The notes beneath the pieces were generated by a model. The model did not search any database and was not told the DNA's origin. It saw only the letters and a list, made by a program, of their open reading frames with translations. This document shows, piece after piece, positions 36,962-44,157 of a stretch of 64,000 nucleotides of DNA. The DNA comes from a virus: positions 1 through 64,000 of the IMG/VR virus record IMGVR_UViG_3300035187_002824; one strand, 5' to 3'. The first letter of the stretch is position 1, and each line of letters starts with the position of its first letter. Made by a program: the position numbers and the translations under genes.

Positions 36962-37569
36962 TATGTTTTATTTTTGACGTAGTGTTCGATCCTGTTAATA
37001 AACTTGGACTCCTGTGCTACTGATACTTCTTTTGTTGAGTACCCTTCCTCTTGCTTCTTTATCAGCTTATCAAGGTCTTCGGCAATATCAAGCATCGTTT
37101 GTGAGTATGCTCTTTTCTTTGCCCAGTCAAGTTCTCCGGAAGCATTCTTAAACATGTTGTCATCCGGTCTTTCATCAATGATTGACTCAAGATTGCTGAC
37201 GATTTTATTCAATGCTACCTTGGCTCTTACCCTTGCAAGTGTGTTAAAAGAACGCATTCGAGATATAGCCTCGTTGATTATAGTAGGGAATCTCTTGTTC
37301 ATGTATTCATTCTTTAGCTTATCGCTGAATGAATAATGCATATTGTCTTCAATATGTTCTATAGATATCCTTACCCTCTCCTCGTCGACATCAACTCCAT
37401 TCATTAATAAAGGTGATGAAGAGCATGCGTACAAGTAAACAAAGATTAGCTCATACGCTTTGAGTTGCTTGAACTCAGGATATGATGAAAGCTCTGGATA
37501 CTCAGATAAGAGTGCATACCCGGTTGACGGGAAGAACACCCTCATTCTTTCAATCTCTTCTTTAGTCAT
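36961..37569 (-). CDS. helical hypothetical protein between TerL and portal
   Basis: A 202-residue, almost entirely helical and charged protein. It overlaps TerL by 8 nt and the portal by one base. The position between terminase and portal might suit a packaging accessory, but no family is recognised. Confidence 0.6.
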   Translation of the reverse strand: MTKEEIERMRVFFPSTGYALLSEYPELSSYPEFKQLKAYELIFVYLYACSSSPLLMNGVDVDEERVRISIEHIEDNMHYSFSDKLKNEYMNKRFPTIINEAISRMRSFNTLARVRAKVALNKIVSNLESIIDERPDDNMFKNASGELDWAKKRAYSQTMLDIAEDLDKLIKKQEEGYSTKEVSVAQESKFINRIEHYVKNKT

Positions 37570-39898
37570 ACATCTTCACCTTTACTTGTTGTCTGTAAAG
37601 AGTTCCATCAGGATTCCTCTTTAGCACATGTCGGTACCTTACATTGGTCTCAGAGGTTTTAACTTCCTCGATATTAACCGGCTCTCTACCTACGCTTAAA
37701 GCGCAAATATACGAATAAACTACTGCAAACAAAACGTCATCAGGGTAGTTGCGCTTATCCACTGATCCCCAGGTTTCATTCCCCTTGTCGGTCATTGATA
37801 CTACGAATGTCCTCAACTGGTCCCATATATCTCTTATGTAGATTCTGTCACCATATGTTACAAGTAGTTCATGCAGGTAGTTGATTATTATTCTGTTACG
37901 GCCTCTGTGGTTGTCTATACCTTTGTTCATCCCTCCTCCTTGTAAGGATTCGATAAGCTCTGTATTGTAAAGCACGCTGTGTTTATCCCCCTTCAATTCA
38001 ACGTAGTCCATGTAGTTTTGACCTACGTTACCCTCTACAAGTTCTCTTATTCGCTTCTTGTTCGGGGTGGTGTTGTAGTATAATCCGGCCAAGTAAACCT
38101 GTAGGTATGTATTCTTATGGTTCGATTCCCGGTAATTAACGATACATGCTACTGTCTTGTATAAGTGATCCCATATTGATGTTGCCATTTTTGACACACC
38201 ATTATCAGAAGACACAGGGTCAGTTCCTTGGTAGAACCGGTGATCATACTTACGGTTGTTCTGTATAAACATCACAGCACTTGCGCGAGGATCTCCTACT
38301 TCTGTGGGGATAAACTCAGCGCCTATTATATCGTATGGAGTATCGCTGTTTTCACCGCACGGTTTTGAGTAGTCATATATTGGCTCGAAGTATCCATGCC
38401 TTGGCCTTTGATTATGAGGCATGTCATTGATCTTCTTGATGTTTTTGTTTATGTATGTTGACGGAACAATGGTCTTGTGTGATGATAGGAACATGTCCTC
38501 TATACAATCAGGATATGCCTGACGGAATTGAACCATTCGCTCTTCAGCTTCAGGACCGTCTATGGTATAAGCTTTCTTCTCAGATTCATAAAACTCCTTC
38601 GTTATTCCCGGGCGTGTTGTCCAGTCAAAGAACAATGGTATGATACCATAAGAGAAGTCTCTTTCTTTCCACTTCTTAATGGTGTTCATGTACTCAATCT
38701 CATAAGCTTTCCCGGCCCGGTCCATCTCTCCTCCGGTACCCCAGATGATTATTTGTCTCTGCATTTCGAGAGCACCTGTAACGGTGTTCTTTCTGTACAT
38801 TGTCGGACGGGCCTCCTTAATCATCTTACCTAACATGGAGATGTATCCGGCCTCGTCTATAAGGACAAGTTGCGGAGATCCACCATTGATGGCTCCTACT
38901 GATGGAGGTACGATAAGGAGTTCCGAGTTTAATCCGTCGATCTTACCTTTCTCTGTCTTTGATTTGAATGATATCTTGTTGTCTGTATCGTTATAAACCT
39001 TTGGCCTCATCCATACCGGCAACTCGGAGAATGGGTATTTCACCTTATGGGAGAAGATCTCCTGTACTTTTGCCTCGTCCTGGGCTATGAACTTTATGAA
39101 GAAGTTTTGATTGAATATAAGCTTCTTGAGTGATAGTGCACCAATGGTTGTGGTAGCAGCAATCTGCCTTGGCTTACCCATCTCAAAGCTGTATCCACAA
39201 TCGAATAGGAATGCTATTACTTTGTGTACTGGAGCAGAACGATACTGCATGTATCCATCATCAAGGTCACCTTCTTTAACGTGGATGTACCTGTCAAGGA
39301 AATAGTATGAGTTCTCGTCGCACCGGAACAGCTCTGAATCAATGTAGCTTTCCATGTCTGGCTCGGTGGTACAGTCAGATATTGACCGATCTTCCGATAG
39401 CCATATCTCAGCCTGCTTACAATACAGCTCGAATGGTTTGTATCTAACCATGGATTGAAAGCCTTCGTTAATGCTATCGATCCATGCTACAAATTCTTTG
39501 TCGTGATTTATTCTGTCTTTCGGGAACCAGTCTGCTTTCCTGATTTCCTTACCACCTCCATGGATTGTTTTGTTTACAAGATCCTGTATTACATCATCAT
39601 TAGCAACGACTTCAACAAGAGATCTTCCGGAGTTTATTCCATTGCCTTCAATGATGGAAATGAATTCGTCCGCTATTTTTGATTCCTCGGTAACAGCAAC
39701 TACCGATTCATCAATCTTAATTTCTTTTTCTTTTACAGGCTCTTCAGAACGGCTAAAGCCGTACTGTTCAAGTACGGCTTGCTGTTCTGCGCTTATCGGC
39801 AATCCTTGTTCTTTCAGGAACTGAATAAACTCGGCATGCCTTTCTGCTGCTTTTTGTTTATTGTTCAGCGCTTGCTTCTGTGTTTTCTGCATTTGCAC
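37562..39898 (-). CDS. terL: terminase large subunit
   Basis: 778 residues. The ATPase part has a Walker A-like KPRQIAATTTIG (about residue 240) and Walker B QLVLIDEAG (about residue 345), followed by IIIWGTGGE (coupling motif). The nuclease part has GTDP (first metal-binding Asp, about 545) and a late DDVLFAVVYSYICAL. The first ~100 residues are an extra charged helical extension. It would cut and pump phage DNA into the capsid. Confidence 0.9.
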   Translation of the reverse strand: MQMQKTQKQALNNKQKAAERHAEFIQFLKEQGLPISAEQQAVLEQYGFSRSEEPVKEKEIKIDESVVAVTEESKIADEFISIIEGNGINSGRSLVEVVANDDVIQDLVNKTIHGGGKEIRKADWFPKDRINHDKEFVAWIDSINEGFQSMVRYKPFELYCKQAEIWLSEDRSISDCTTEPDMESYIDSELFRCDENSYYFLDRYIHVKEGDLDDGYMQYRSAPVHKVIAFLFDCGYSFEMGKPRQIAATTTIGALSLKKLIFNQNFFIKFIAQDEAKVQEIFSHKVKYPFSELPVWMRPKVYNDTDNKISFKSKTEKGKIDGLNSELLIVPPSVGAINGGSPQLVLIDEAGYISMLGKMIKEARPTMYRKNTVTGALEMQRQIIIWGTGGEMDRAGKAYEIEYMNTIKKWKERDFSYGIIPLFFDWTTRPGITKEFYESEKKAYTIDGPEAEERMVQFRQAYPDCIEDMFLSSHKTIVPSTYINKNIKKINDMPHNQRPRHGYFEPIYDYSKPCGENSDTPYDIIGAEFIPTEVGDPRASAVMFIQNNRKYDHRFYQGTDPVSSDNGVSKMATSIWDHLYKTVACIVNYRESNHKNTYLQVYLAGLYYNTTPNKKRIRELVEGNVGQNYMDYVELKGDKHSVLYNTELIESLQGGGMNKGIDNHRGRNRIIINYLHELLVTYGDRIYIRDIWDQLRTFVVSMTDKGNETWGSVDKRNYPDDVLFAVVYSYICALSVGREPVNIEEVKTSETNVRYRHVLKRNPDGTLYRQQVKVKMYD

Positions 39899-40835
39899 TT
39901 TCAGTGTTTGATGCTTCAGTATCAGGAGCGTTCACCGGTCCTGGTTCACCAACTGGTAATTCAGATTCCGGTTCATCGCTGGTTGAATCTTCTTCAACGT
40001 CGATAATGACAGGAGGCTCTGGTGTTTCGTCTGTTTTTGGTTCTCCTCCCATAAGTGGGCCAAGGAGCTCCCCTCCTGATTCACTCAGCTTCTCTTCGAA
40101 TTCATCAAAAGAATCCTTCTCTTTATTGAAGTCAAATGAATTACCAAGGTCTTTTACCCAGTCTTTAACTGAGTCGATTTCAGATTGGATCGAATCAAAG
40201 TCGATATCCAAAGGCTTGGCATCCGTTCCGAGGATAATCTTCTTACCAAACGTCTCGTAGGTAAGTTTCGAGATCTCAGCAAGAACGCGGTTGGTAACCT
40301 GTTCTGTGACCGTAGCATGGATGCTTGCGGTTATTTTACCGGTGGCAGATGTGAGGTCTTTGTACTCTTGCTTTACTGCACCTCCTGATTCACCAAAAGC
40401 AGAGAAAGAAACTTCCTCGTAAATCTTCTGGATCTTCATAACCGGTGTTTCAAAAAGGTCATTGATCTCTTTTGAGATGGATGTGTAATGCGCTGAAAGT
40501 TTTGCGCGGCCAATGAGAAGCTCATTTCGAATGGCTTCGATTTGTGATAAGAAATTGATTGCTTGCATATAGTTGATTTTAAACCACTTATCTAAAGGAC
40601 ACTGCGATTGTAGGGACCGGCATTTGGCAGCAAGAGGGCAGCCACATTCAGAGCATTTGTATTCGCTCATACCTGTGTCTTCGAGTTTCCTTGTTATTGA
40701 ATTGAATATGAATTTAGGTAAAAGCTTTGGCTTATCGCATTCACTGCAGATCTTAGCTCTTTCAATAGCTACTGCGTCTACCTGTTTATTGGGTATCGCA
40801 TTGTTTTTCCAGCCTTCTATAATTTCTTTTACCAT
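39858..40835 (-). CDS. zinc-ribbon protein upstream of TerL
   Basis: 325 residues. The N-terminal 85 contain CSECDKPK...YKCSECGCPLAAKCRS...CP, a paired-Cys zinc ribbon seen in many phage proteins next to terminases. A helical middle and a very acidic Pro/Glu/Ser tail (about 235-325) follow. It overlaps TerL by 41 nt. It may be a small-terminase-like DNA recogniser, but this is not shown. The leader contains the tmRNA coding piece. Confidence 0.65.
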   Translation of the reverse strand: MVKEIIEGWKNNAIPNKQVDAVAIERAKICSECDKPKLLPKFIFNSITRKLEDTGMSEYKCSECGCPLAAKCRSLQSQCPLDKWFKINYMQAINFLSQIEAIRNELLIGRAKLSAHYTSISKEINDLFETPVMKIQKIYEEVSFSAFGESGGAVKQEYKDLTSATGKITASIHATVTEQVTNRVLAEISKLTYETFGKKIILGTDAKPLDIDFDSIQSEIDSVKDWVKDLGNSFDFNKEKDSFDEFEEKLSESGGELLGPLMGGEPKTDETPEPPVIIDVEEDSTSDEPESELPVGEPGPVNAPDTEASNTESANAENTEASAEQ

Positions 40836-40847
40836 ACTTCCTTCCCG

Positions 40848-41004
40848 TTAGGGGTAAGCCCCTACTATGCCGGGGCCTACAAATTTGGGCCGATCAAGCT
40901 GCGATGCGGGTAGCACGCGTAGCGATCATGTTGACAGTGTTGTCAGTTATTTTTCAATACACTCTCCTATGCTCTTTCATCAAATGTCAAATCCAGTCGG
41001 CCCC
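40848..41004 (-). ncRNA. ssrA: permuted tmRNA, coding piece (5' end plus tag)
   Basis: On the minus strand the RNA begins GGGGCCGACTGGATTTGACA, the hallmark tmRNA 5' end with its D-loop-like region. Nucleotides 61-111 follow an A-rich stretch (AAAAATAACT), as at the E. coli resume site, and encode DNTVNMIATRATRIAA then TGA. A TAGGGG/CCCCTA hairpin ends the piece just before the zinc-ribbon gene. Nt 1-7 pair perfectly with the acceptor piece at 41059, including a G3-U70 wobble, the alanine identity element. The piece lies downstream of the acceptor piece, so the gene is circularly permuted. Confidence 0.82.
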
Positions 41005-41058
41005 AATGTTAAATTTTTAACAACCGATTTGTGTGCGCATATGCGTAACCGGTTTTAT

Positions 41059-41121
41059 TGGTGGAGCCGGAGGGGATCGAACCCTCGTCCAAAAGATTTC
41101 CAAACACAATCAACGAACGTA
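41059..41121 (-). ncRNA. ssrA: permuted tmRNA, acceptor piece (T-arm and CCA end)
   Basis: Minus strand: GGAC, T-arm GAGGG-TTCGATC-CCCTC, acceptor strand CGGCTCC, then ACCA ending at 41059. The GGACG directly before the T-arm is a tmRNA signature not seen in tRNAs. The preceding UCUUUU (41096-41091) can pair with GAAAGA of the coding piece to form the base of helix 2. The 5' end is set by a promoter box at 41128. A 54-nt intervening stretch separates it from the coding piece. Confidence 0.82.
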
Positions 41122-41127
41122 TCTGTG

Positions 41128-41135
41128 CAAATGTA
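41128..41135 (-). promoter_or_regulatory. -7 element for the tmRNA / terminase transcript
   Basis: TACATTTG on the minus strand, ~7 nt before the predicted acceptor-piece start. A TTTG lies upstream but at 23 nt spacing, slightly long for the family. Transcription from here would read tmRNA, zinc-ribbon gene and terL as one unit. Confidence 0.5.
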
Positions 41136-41147
41136 CGTTATGTTTTG

Positions 41148-41155
41148 TACTTTTG
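41148..41155 (+). promoter_or_regulatory. -7 element for the small gene at 41177
   Basis: TACTTTTG, 21 nt before the ATG, back to back with the minus-strand box at 41128. The -33 region is poor. Confidence 0.45.
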
Positions 41156-41176
41156 TTTCAAATTAAATTCGATTTT

Positions 41177-41449
41177 ATGAGTGATACCTGCGCATGCGGT
41201 TCCGGGAAGATGAATCAAAAGTTTCTTTTCTCTGACAAAGCTGTTGATACTAAGCCAGTTAACCCTGACTTCGTTATTACGTTTGAGAAAAACAATGATT
41301 CTGCAAATGTGAAAGGAAAGTACCAGATCATCTTTGCTGTCGCAGATCAAGGAACTAAAGCCAGGGATATTATTTGGTATTTCGTGGAAGAGGAAGACCG
41401 GAATAAAGCTTACGACAACATAAAATGTCTGCTTGGTTTTCCAGTTTAA
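41177..41449 (+). CDS. small hypothetical protein with Cys motif
   Basis: The ATG at 41177 is chosen, since upstream in-frame codons run into the tmRNA. The 90-residue product starts MSDTCACGSGKMNQKF, a possible metal site, and continues with beta strands (YQIIFAVADQGTKARDIIWYFVEEED). No family recognised. It is the first gene of a short rightward unit. Confidence 0.6.
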   Translation: MSDTCACGSGKMNQKFLFSDKAVDTKPVNPDFVITFEKNNDSANVKGKYQIIFAVADQGTKARDIIWYFVEEEDRNKAYDNIKCLLGFPV

Positions 41450-41462
41450 TTTAATATCTTTG
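41433..41462 (+). promoter_or_regulatory. strong Bacteroidetes-type promoter
   Basis: TTG (41433-41435), 19 nt, TATCTTTG (41455-41462), with a 32-nt leader to the ATG at 41495. It lies across the end of the previous gene. Confidence 0.8.
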
Positions 41463-41494
41463 CTACCATTGTTGTTTTATAAAACATTTTTGAC

Positions 41495-41761
41495 ATGAGC
41501 GCTATTGCCAAACCTTTCGTACATTCATCCGGAGCAGGAGTTTTATCTGCTAACCCAGTAGCAATCGAGGAGATTGCCGGGTTTTCAAAAGGAACTCGCG
41601 TTGCCCAGCCAGGGTCTGCACCTGAGGCTTACACTATTGATTTTTCCATGAAGACTGTGGATCACAAACCTTCAGGTTCTGTTCAGTGGGTGTTCTCAAG
41701 TGAGGTGACTCGCGATGCAAAGTTCACTGCACTTCAAACTGCTGTGTCCACCGCGATCTAA
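41495..41761 (+). CDS. small hypothetical protein with own promoter and terminator
   Basis: An 88-residue soluble protein with no recognised family, rich in Ala, Ser and Val. It is a self-contained transcription unit: strong promoter at 41433 and terminator at 41784. That suggests high expression, for example an early host-takeover protein or an abundant small virion protein. Confidence 0.7.
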   Translation: MSAIAKPFVHSSGAGVLSANPVAIEEIAGFSKGTRVAQPGSAPEAYTIDFSMKTVDHKPSGSVQWVFSSEVTRDAKFTALQTAVSTAI

Positions 41762-41783
41762 GGATCTTCGATCTTTGAAAAGA

Positions 41784-41810
41784 AAAAGCCAGGTTTTATT
41801 CCTGGCTTTT
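41784..41810 (+). terminator. Rho-independent terminator
   Basis: Arms AAAAGCCAGG / CCTGGCTTTT with a 7-nt loop and a following T-run. It is a clear terminator for the gene at 41495. Confidence 0.9.
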
Positions 41811-41824
41811 TTATTTTAACAACT

Positions 41825-41840
41825 TGTTAAAATTTTAACA
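41825..41840. promoter_or_regulatory. TGTTAAA-NN-TTTAACA palindrome (operator-like)
   Basis: Perfect 16-bp palindrome ending 2 nt before the ATG at 41843, so a bound protein would block the ribosome-binding or start region. The same arms recur at 41007-41022, 52438-52453 and 53621-53636 with different 2-nt centres. Confidence 0.6.
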
Positions 41841-41842
41841 TT

Positions 41843-42142
41843 ATGATGTTTTTTGTGCGACTACAGGGCGAGGATGGAAAGTTCCGCAATTACGAGATGT
41901 CAGTATTTGATGTCTCTATCATACGTCCAATCGATGAAAACAATATCGATAAAGGAACTGAGATAACAACCACAAGAGGGTTTACATACATCTCAAACCA
42001 ACCGATCGATATCATCATGCTTGAGAAAAGGAAAGTGGAGAGCGAGTACTCAACCAAGATACTGCTGGCTATCGCTTCCGGAAAGGTGGAAACGGACGGT
42101 CCTGAACCGAAAACAACACGTCGACGTACCAAACGGACATAG
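41843..42142 (+). CDS. hypothetical protein with basic tail
   Basis: 99 residues: a beta-rich N-terminal part (FFVRLQGEDGKFRNYEMSVFD) and a C-terminus of Lys/Arg/Thr (TTRRRTKRT) suited to nucleic-acid binding. It begins right after an operator-like palindrome, so it may be regulated by a repressor. No family recognised. Confidence 0.6.
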   Translation: MMFFVRLQGEDGKFRNYEMSVFDVSIIRPIDENNIDKGTEITTTRGFTYISNQPIDIIMLEKRKVESEYSTKILLAIASGKVETDGPEPKTTRRRTKRT

Positions 42143-42511
42143 TATCCCATTGTGTGTTGATTGATGTCCTGAAAAAAGTTGGTCCTTTAAATCAGTTTTT
42201 CCTTGTAGATACTTGTATCTGGTATCCGTGTGACTTCCTTCGGAGGGAGGGTTTCAGAGAGGGACGGTAGAATAAGAGTATGAAATATCCACACCTCTCC
42301 ATTCTACCTCTTCCTTACGTCGGGATGGGAACGTCGATATAAGACAGGCTGCGGCAGGAAAGAGTACGAGTCCATGCACCGCATTTAAAAAGTTATTTGA
42401 CACCGTGGCCACAACGTACCATCCGGAAATATCAAAACGAATGAGGGTGACCACCGCCTTCCTTGTGAGTTGGCTGAGCTTTTCTTGTATTGAAATCCTT
42501 GCAAGCGTAAA
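42143..42511. other. gene-poor 370-bp stretch
   Basis: Only short, codon-poor frames on both strands, which I judge to be spurious. It contains small inverted repeats such as TTCCTTCGGAGGGA near 42231-42245. A structured RNA is possible, but no known class is recognised. Confidence 0.4.
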
Positions 42512-42532
42512 AAGGATCGCTTATGTAAGCGA
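42512..42532 (-). terminator. terminator after the minus-strand gene at 42535
   Basis: TCGCTTA / TAAGCGA stem. On the minus strand it is followed by CCTTTTTACG. Its position 3 nt past the stop supports the gene at 42535-42780 being real. Confidence 0.75.
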
Positions 42533-42534
42533 CC

Positions 42535-42780
42535 TTATGTATCGAATAATCCTTCTTGAATTGCTCCAGGCTCCTGGAGTTTGCCGGTTCCAAGATCAAG
42601 ATTGTCGGTATCCACTACAATATCTATTCCGCAGATAGCCTCTCTGTTCTTTTCACTGACAGGTATGAACTTAATGTAATCCCCGTTCATGTCGGATATG
42701 CGGGTGAATGGGATGAAGAATCCTCCTCGTCCATCAACCTGCTGTATCTCTACTCTACTAAAACTCAAACGTACTTTCAT
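42535..42780 (-). CDS. small hypothetical protein downstream of tRNA-Met
   Basis: An 81-residue protein with a beta-rich N-terminus (MKVRLSFSRVEIQQVDG) and an acidic, Gly-rich C-terminus. It lies behind a tRNA-Met and a leader with alternative hairpins, and is followed by a terminator. This gives a complete leftward unit: tRNA, leader, gene, terminator. No family recognised. Confidence 0.62.
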   Translation of the reverse strand: MKVRLSFSRVEIQQVDGRGGFFIPFTRISDMNGDYIKFIPVSEKNREAICGIDIVVDTDNLDLGTGKLQEPGAIQEGLFDT

Positions 42781-42796
42781 ACAATATTAAAAGAAA

Positions 42797-42878
42797 AGCC
42801 CCCGATTGCACAAACCACTAAAATGCTCTCGGGGGCTAGAAGAACCATTTGGTTCAGCGGGGGCTCTTAAAAGTGGTT
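42797..42878 (-). promoter_or_regulatory. attenuator-like leader with competing stems
   Basis: Minus strand, in order: AACCACT, AGCCCCCG, GAACCA-tt-TGGTTC, AGCCCCCG again, AGTGGTT, CGGGGGCT, then TTTTCTTTTA. Either AGCCCCCG copy can pair with CGGGGGCT to make a terminator, and AACCACT can pair with AGTGGTT. This could be an attenuator for the gene at 42780 or an elaborate tRNA terminator. Confidence 0.55.
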
Positions 42879-42887
42879 AACTTTTTG

Positions 42888-42959
42888 TAGCGGGAGACGG
42901 ATTCGAACCGCCGGCCTTCGAGTTATGAGCCCGACGAGCTACCGCTGCTCTATCCCGCT
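42888..42959 (-). tRNA. tRNA-Met (CAT)
   Basis: A full 72-nt cloverleaf: acceptor AGCGGGA/TCCCGCT, D-arm with GGTAGCTCG, anticodon loop CTCATAA (CAT), T-arm GGCGG-TTCGAAT-CCGTC, discriminator A. No encoded CCA. The GGG run in the anticodon stem resembles initiator tRNA, but the opposite strand (CTC) has a wobble. A promoter lies immediately upstream. Confidence 0.9.
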
Positions 42960-42963
42960 GAAA

Positions 42964-42993
42964 CAAAATTACATCTTTTTCCGTAAATCCAAA
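42964..42993 (-). promoter_or_regulatory. promoter for tRNA-Met
   Basis: Minus strand: TTTG (42993-42990), 18 nt, TAATTTTG (42971-42964). The tRNA 5' end is 5 nt downstream, about where transcription should begin. Confidence 0.7.
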
Positions 42994-43015
42994 TAAACAA
43001 CATCAAAAAAATATC

Positions 43016-43480
43016 ATGAATCGTAAAATAGATTTCAGAACATTAAGAAAACCAGTCGATTATCTCGTCGAAGAAATGATTGGAATGCAATTCCAAATCA
43101 ATAAGCAGCAGGAATTAATCGAGGAACTATGTAATGATGCAATCAATCATGGGGCAAGTATATCTACGGAACCATTCATTCCGGAATACATATGCATGCA
43201 GCATACATATGTTGAAGATAAAGAGACGGGATCACGCGATTCAATGTACATCTATAAGGAAGATGATCTTGAGATCGCAATTACAAAACATCCTATCAGC
43301 GTAGCTACCGGGGAAAACCTCGAAGAGAATAACACTTCTTGGATAGTAACGAGCAGCGTTATTAGTCCTATTGTAATAAAGATCGAGAACATGCTTGACG
43401 CGATCCACATGATGAAGATCCTCGGAAGCAAGAGAATAACTATCGATAACTACATAACCGGGAAACTCTGTGTGAAATGA
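43016..43480 (+). CDS. hypothetical protein
   Basis: 154 residues with an N-terminal helical part (EEMIGMQFQINKQQELIEELCNDAINHG) and a mixed C-terminal domain. It overlaps the glucosaminidase-like gene by 4 nt (ATGA). No family recognised. It could be part of a cell-wall or lysis unit. Confidence 0.65.
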   Translation: MNRKIDFRTLRKPVDYLVEEMIGMQFQINKQQELIEELCNDAINHGASISTEPFIPEYICMQHTYVEDKETGSRDSMYIYKEDDLEIAITKHPISVATGENLEENNTSWIVTSSVISPIVIKIENMLDAIHMMKILGSKRITIDNYITGKLCVK

Positions 43481-44010
43481 AAATAGCTCAGTACATAATC
43501 CTGCTTATCAACTCAACGGTATATTCCGGAAAGCCTTCTGAAGAGCAGGTTATGATGTACATAGCAGCCTCAGATATACAGCACAAAGAGATCGTTGCGG
43601 CTCAGGCCATTGCAGAAACAATGCATATGAGGTGTACAAACTGTTCAATGCAGTTTAATAACCTGTTCGGCTTCCGCGTTTACGGCTATTTAAAATTCAA
43701 ACACTGGACATCATCAATAGATTATTATGAGCAATGGCAAGAAAAGAGGTACAAGGACGGAGAAGATTACTACGCATTCCTCAAAAGAGTTAGATACGCC
43801 CAATCAGAAAGCTATTCTAAGCTCATCCGGTCAGTTGAAGCTTACGTCAGAAAGAGGTACCGAACAATTTTTGCTGCTGCAGAATATCTTTCAAATGCGG
43901 TATCTTCATGGGAAGAGTTCCAAAGAAATCTCAGAATCACTATCTTTGCCAAAGCACTTGATCTCAAAGTTTCTATACAGGCACGGTTTGTCGCAGCGTT
44001 ACCTGACTAA
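43477..44010 (+). CDS. glucosaminidase-like (GH73-type) peptidoglycan hydrolase
   Basis: Residues about 30-120 match the lysozyme-like glucosaminidase pattern common in Bacteroidetes: VAAQAIAET (likely catalytic Glu47), FNNLFGFR (60-67), HWTSSIDYYEQWQEKRY and DYYAFLKRVRYAQSESY. There is no signal peptide, so the protein may be a second lysin or a virion-associated enzyme. The last ~55 residues overlap another frame (43895-44152) that looks like a real HTH protein, so the true C-terminus is uncertain. Confidence 0.72.
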   Translation: MKIAQYIILLINSTVYSGKPSEEQVMMYIAASDIQHKEIVAAQAIAETMHMRCTNCSMQFNNLFGFRVYGYLKFKHWTSSIDYYEQWQEKRYKDGEDYYAFLKRVRYAQSESYSKLIRSVEAYVRKRYRTIFAAAEYLSNAVSSWEEFQRNLRITIFAKALDLKVSIQARFVAALPD

Positions 44011-44152
44011 TTTCCTCGGTGAAAAAGAAGCTTTTAGAATCATATCTTCTCATGAACATGAAAGACTCAACCCAAGAAAACAACCATTCTCAAAAAATGA
44101 AATGGACTATGGGTGCGACGGAAAACTCCCCGATCACGTTTACTTAACATAA
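43895..44152 (+). CDS. HTH protein in a frame overlapping the glucosaminidase gene
   Basis: In the +1 frame, MRYLHGKSSKEISESLSLPK and KHLISKFLYRHGL form a textbook helix-turn-helix. The frame is open from 43727. The helix before it (QFLLLQNIFQ) suggests that the protein begins upstream of the ATG at 43895, for example at the TTG 43835 or by frameshifting from the glucosaminidase frame. The product would be 85 residues or more, with a charged tail. Confidence 0.5.
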   Translation: MRYLHGKSSKEISESLSLPKHLISKFLYRHGLSQRYLTNFLGEKEAFRIISSHEHERLNPRKQPFSKNEMDYGCDGKLPDHVYLT

Positions 44153-44157
44153 AGCAA

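Noticed and set aside
41059-41092. tmRNA 3' end as a phage attachment site (attP in ssrA)
   Set aside because: At first the isolated T-arm/CCA end looked like an att core, but a matching tmRNA 5' end with perfect acceptor complementarity lies 54 nt away. No integrase is seen in the window.
42254-42638. Two short overlapping frames on opposite strands
   Set aside because: No start context, poor composition, and the plus-strand one runs into the terminator and the minus-strand gene at 42535.
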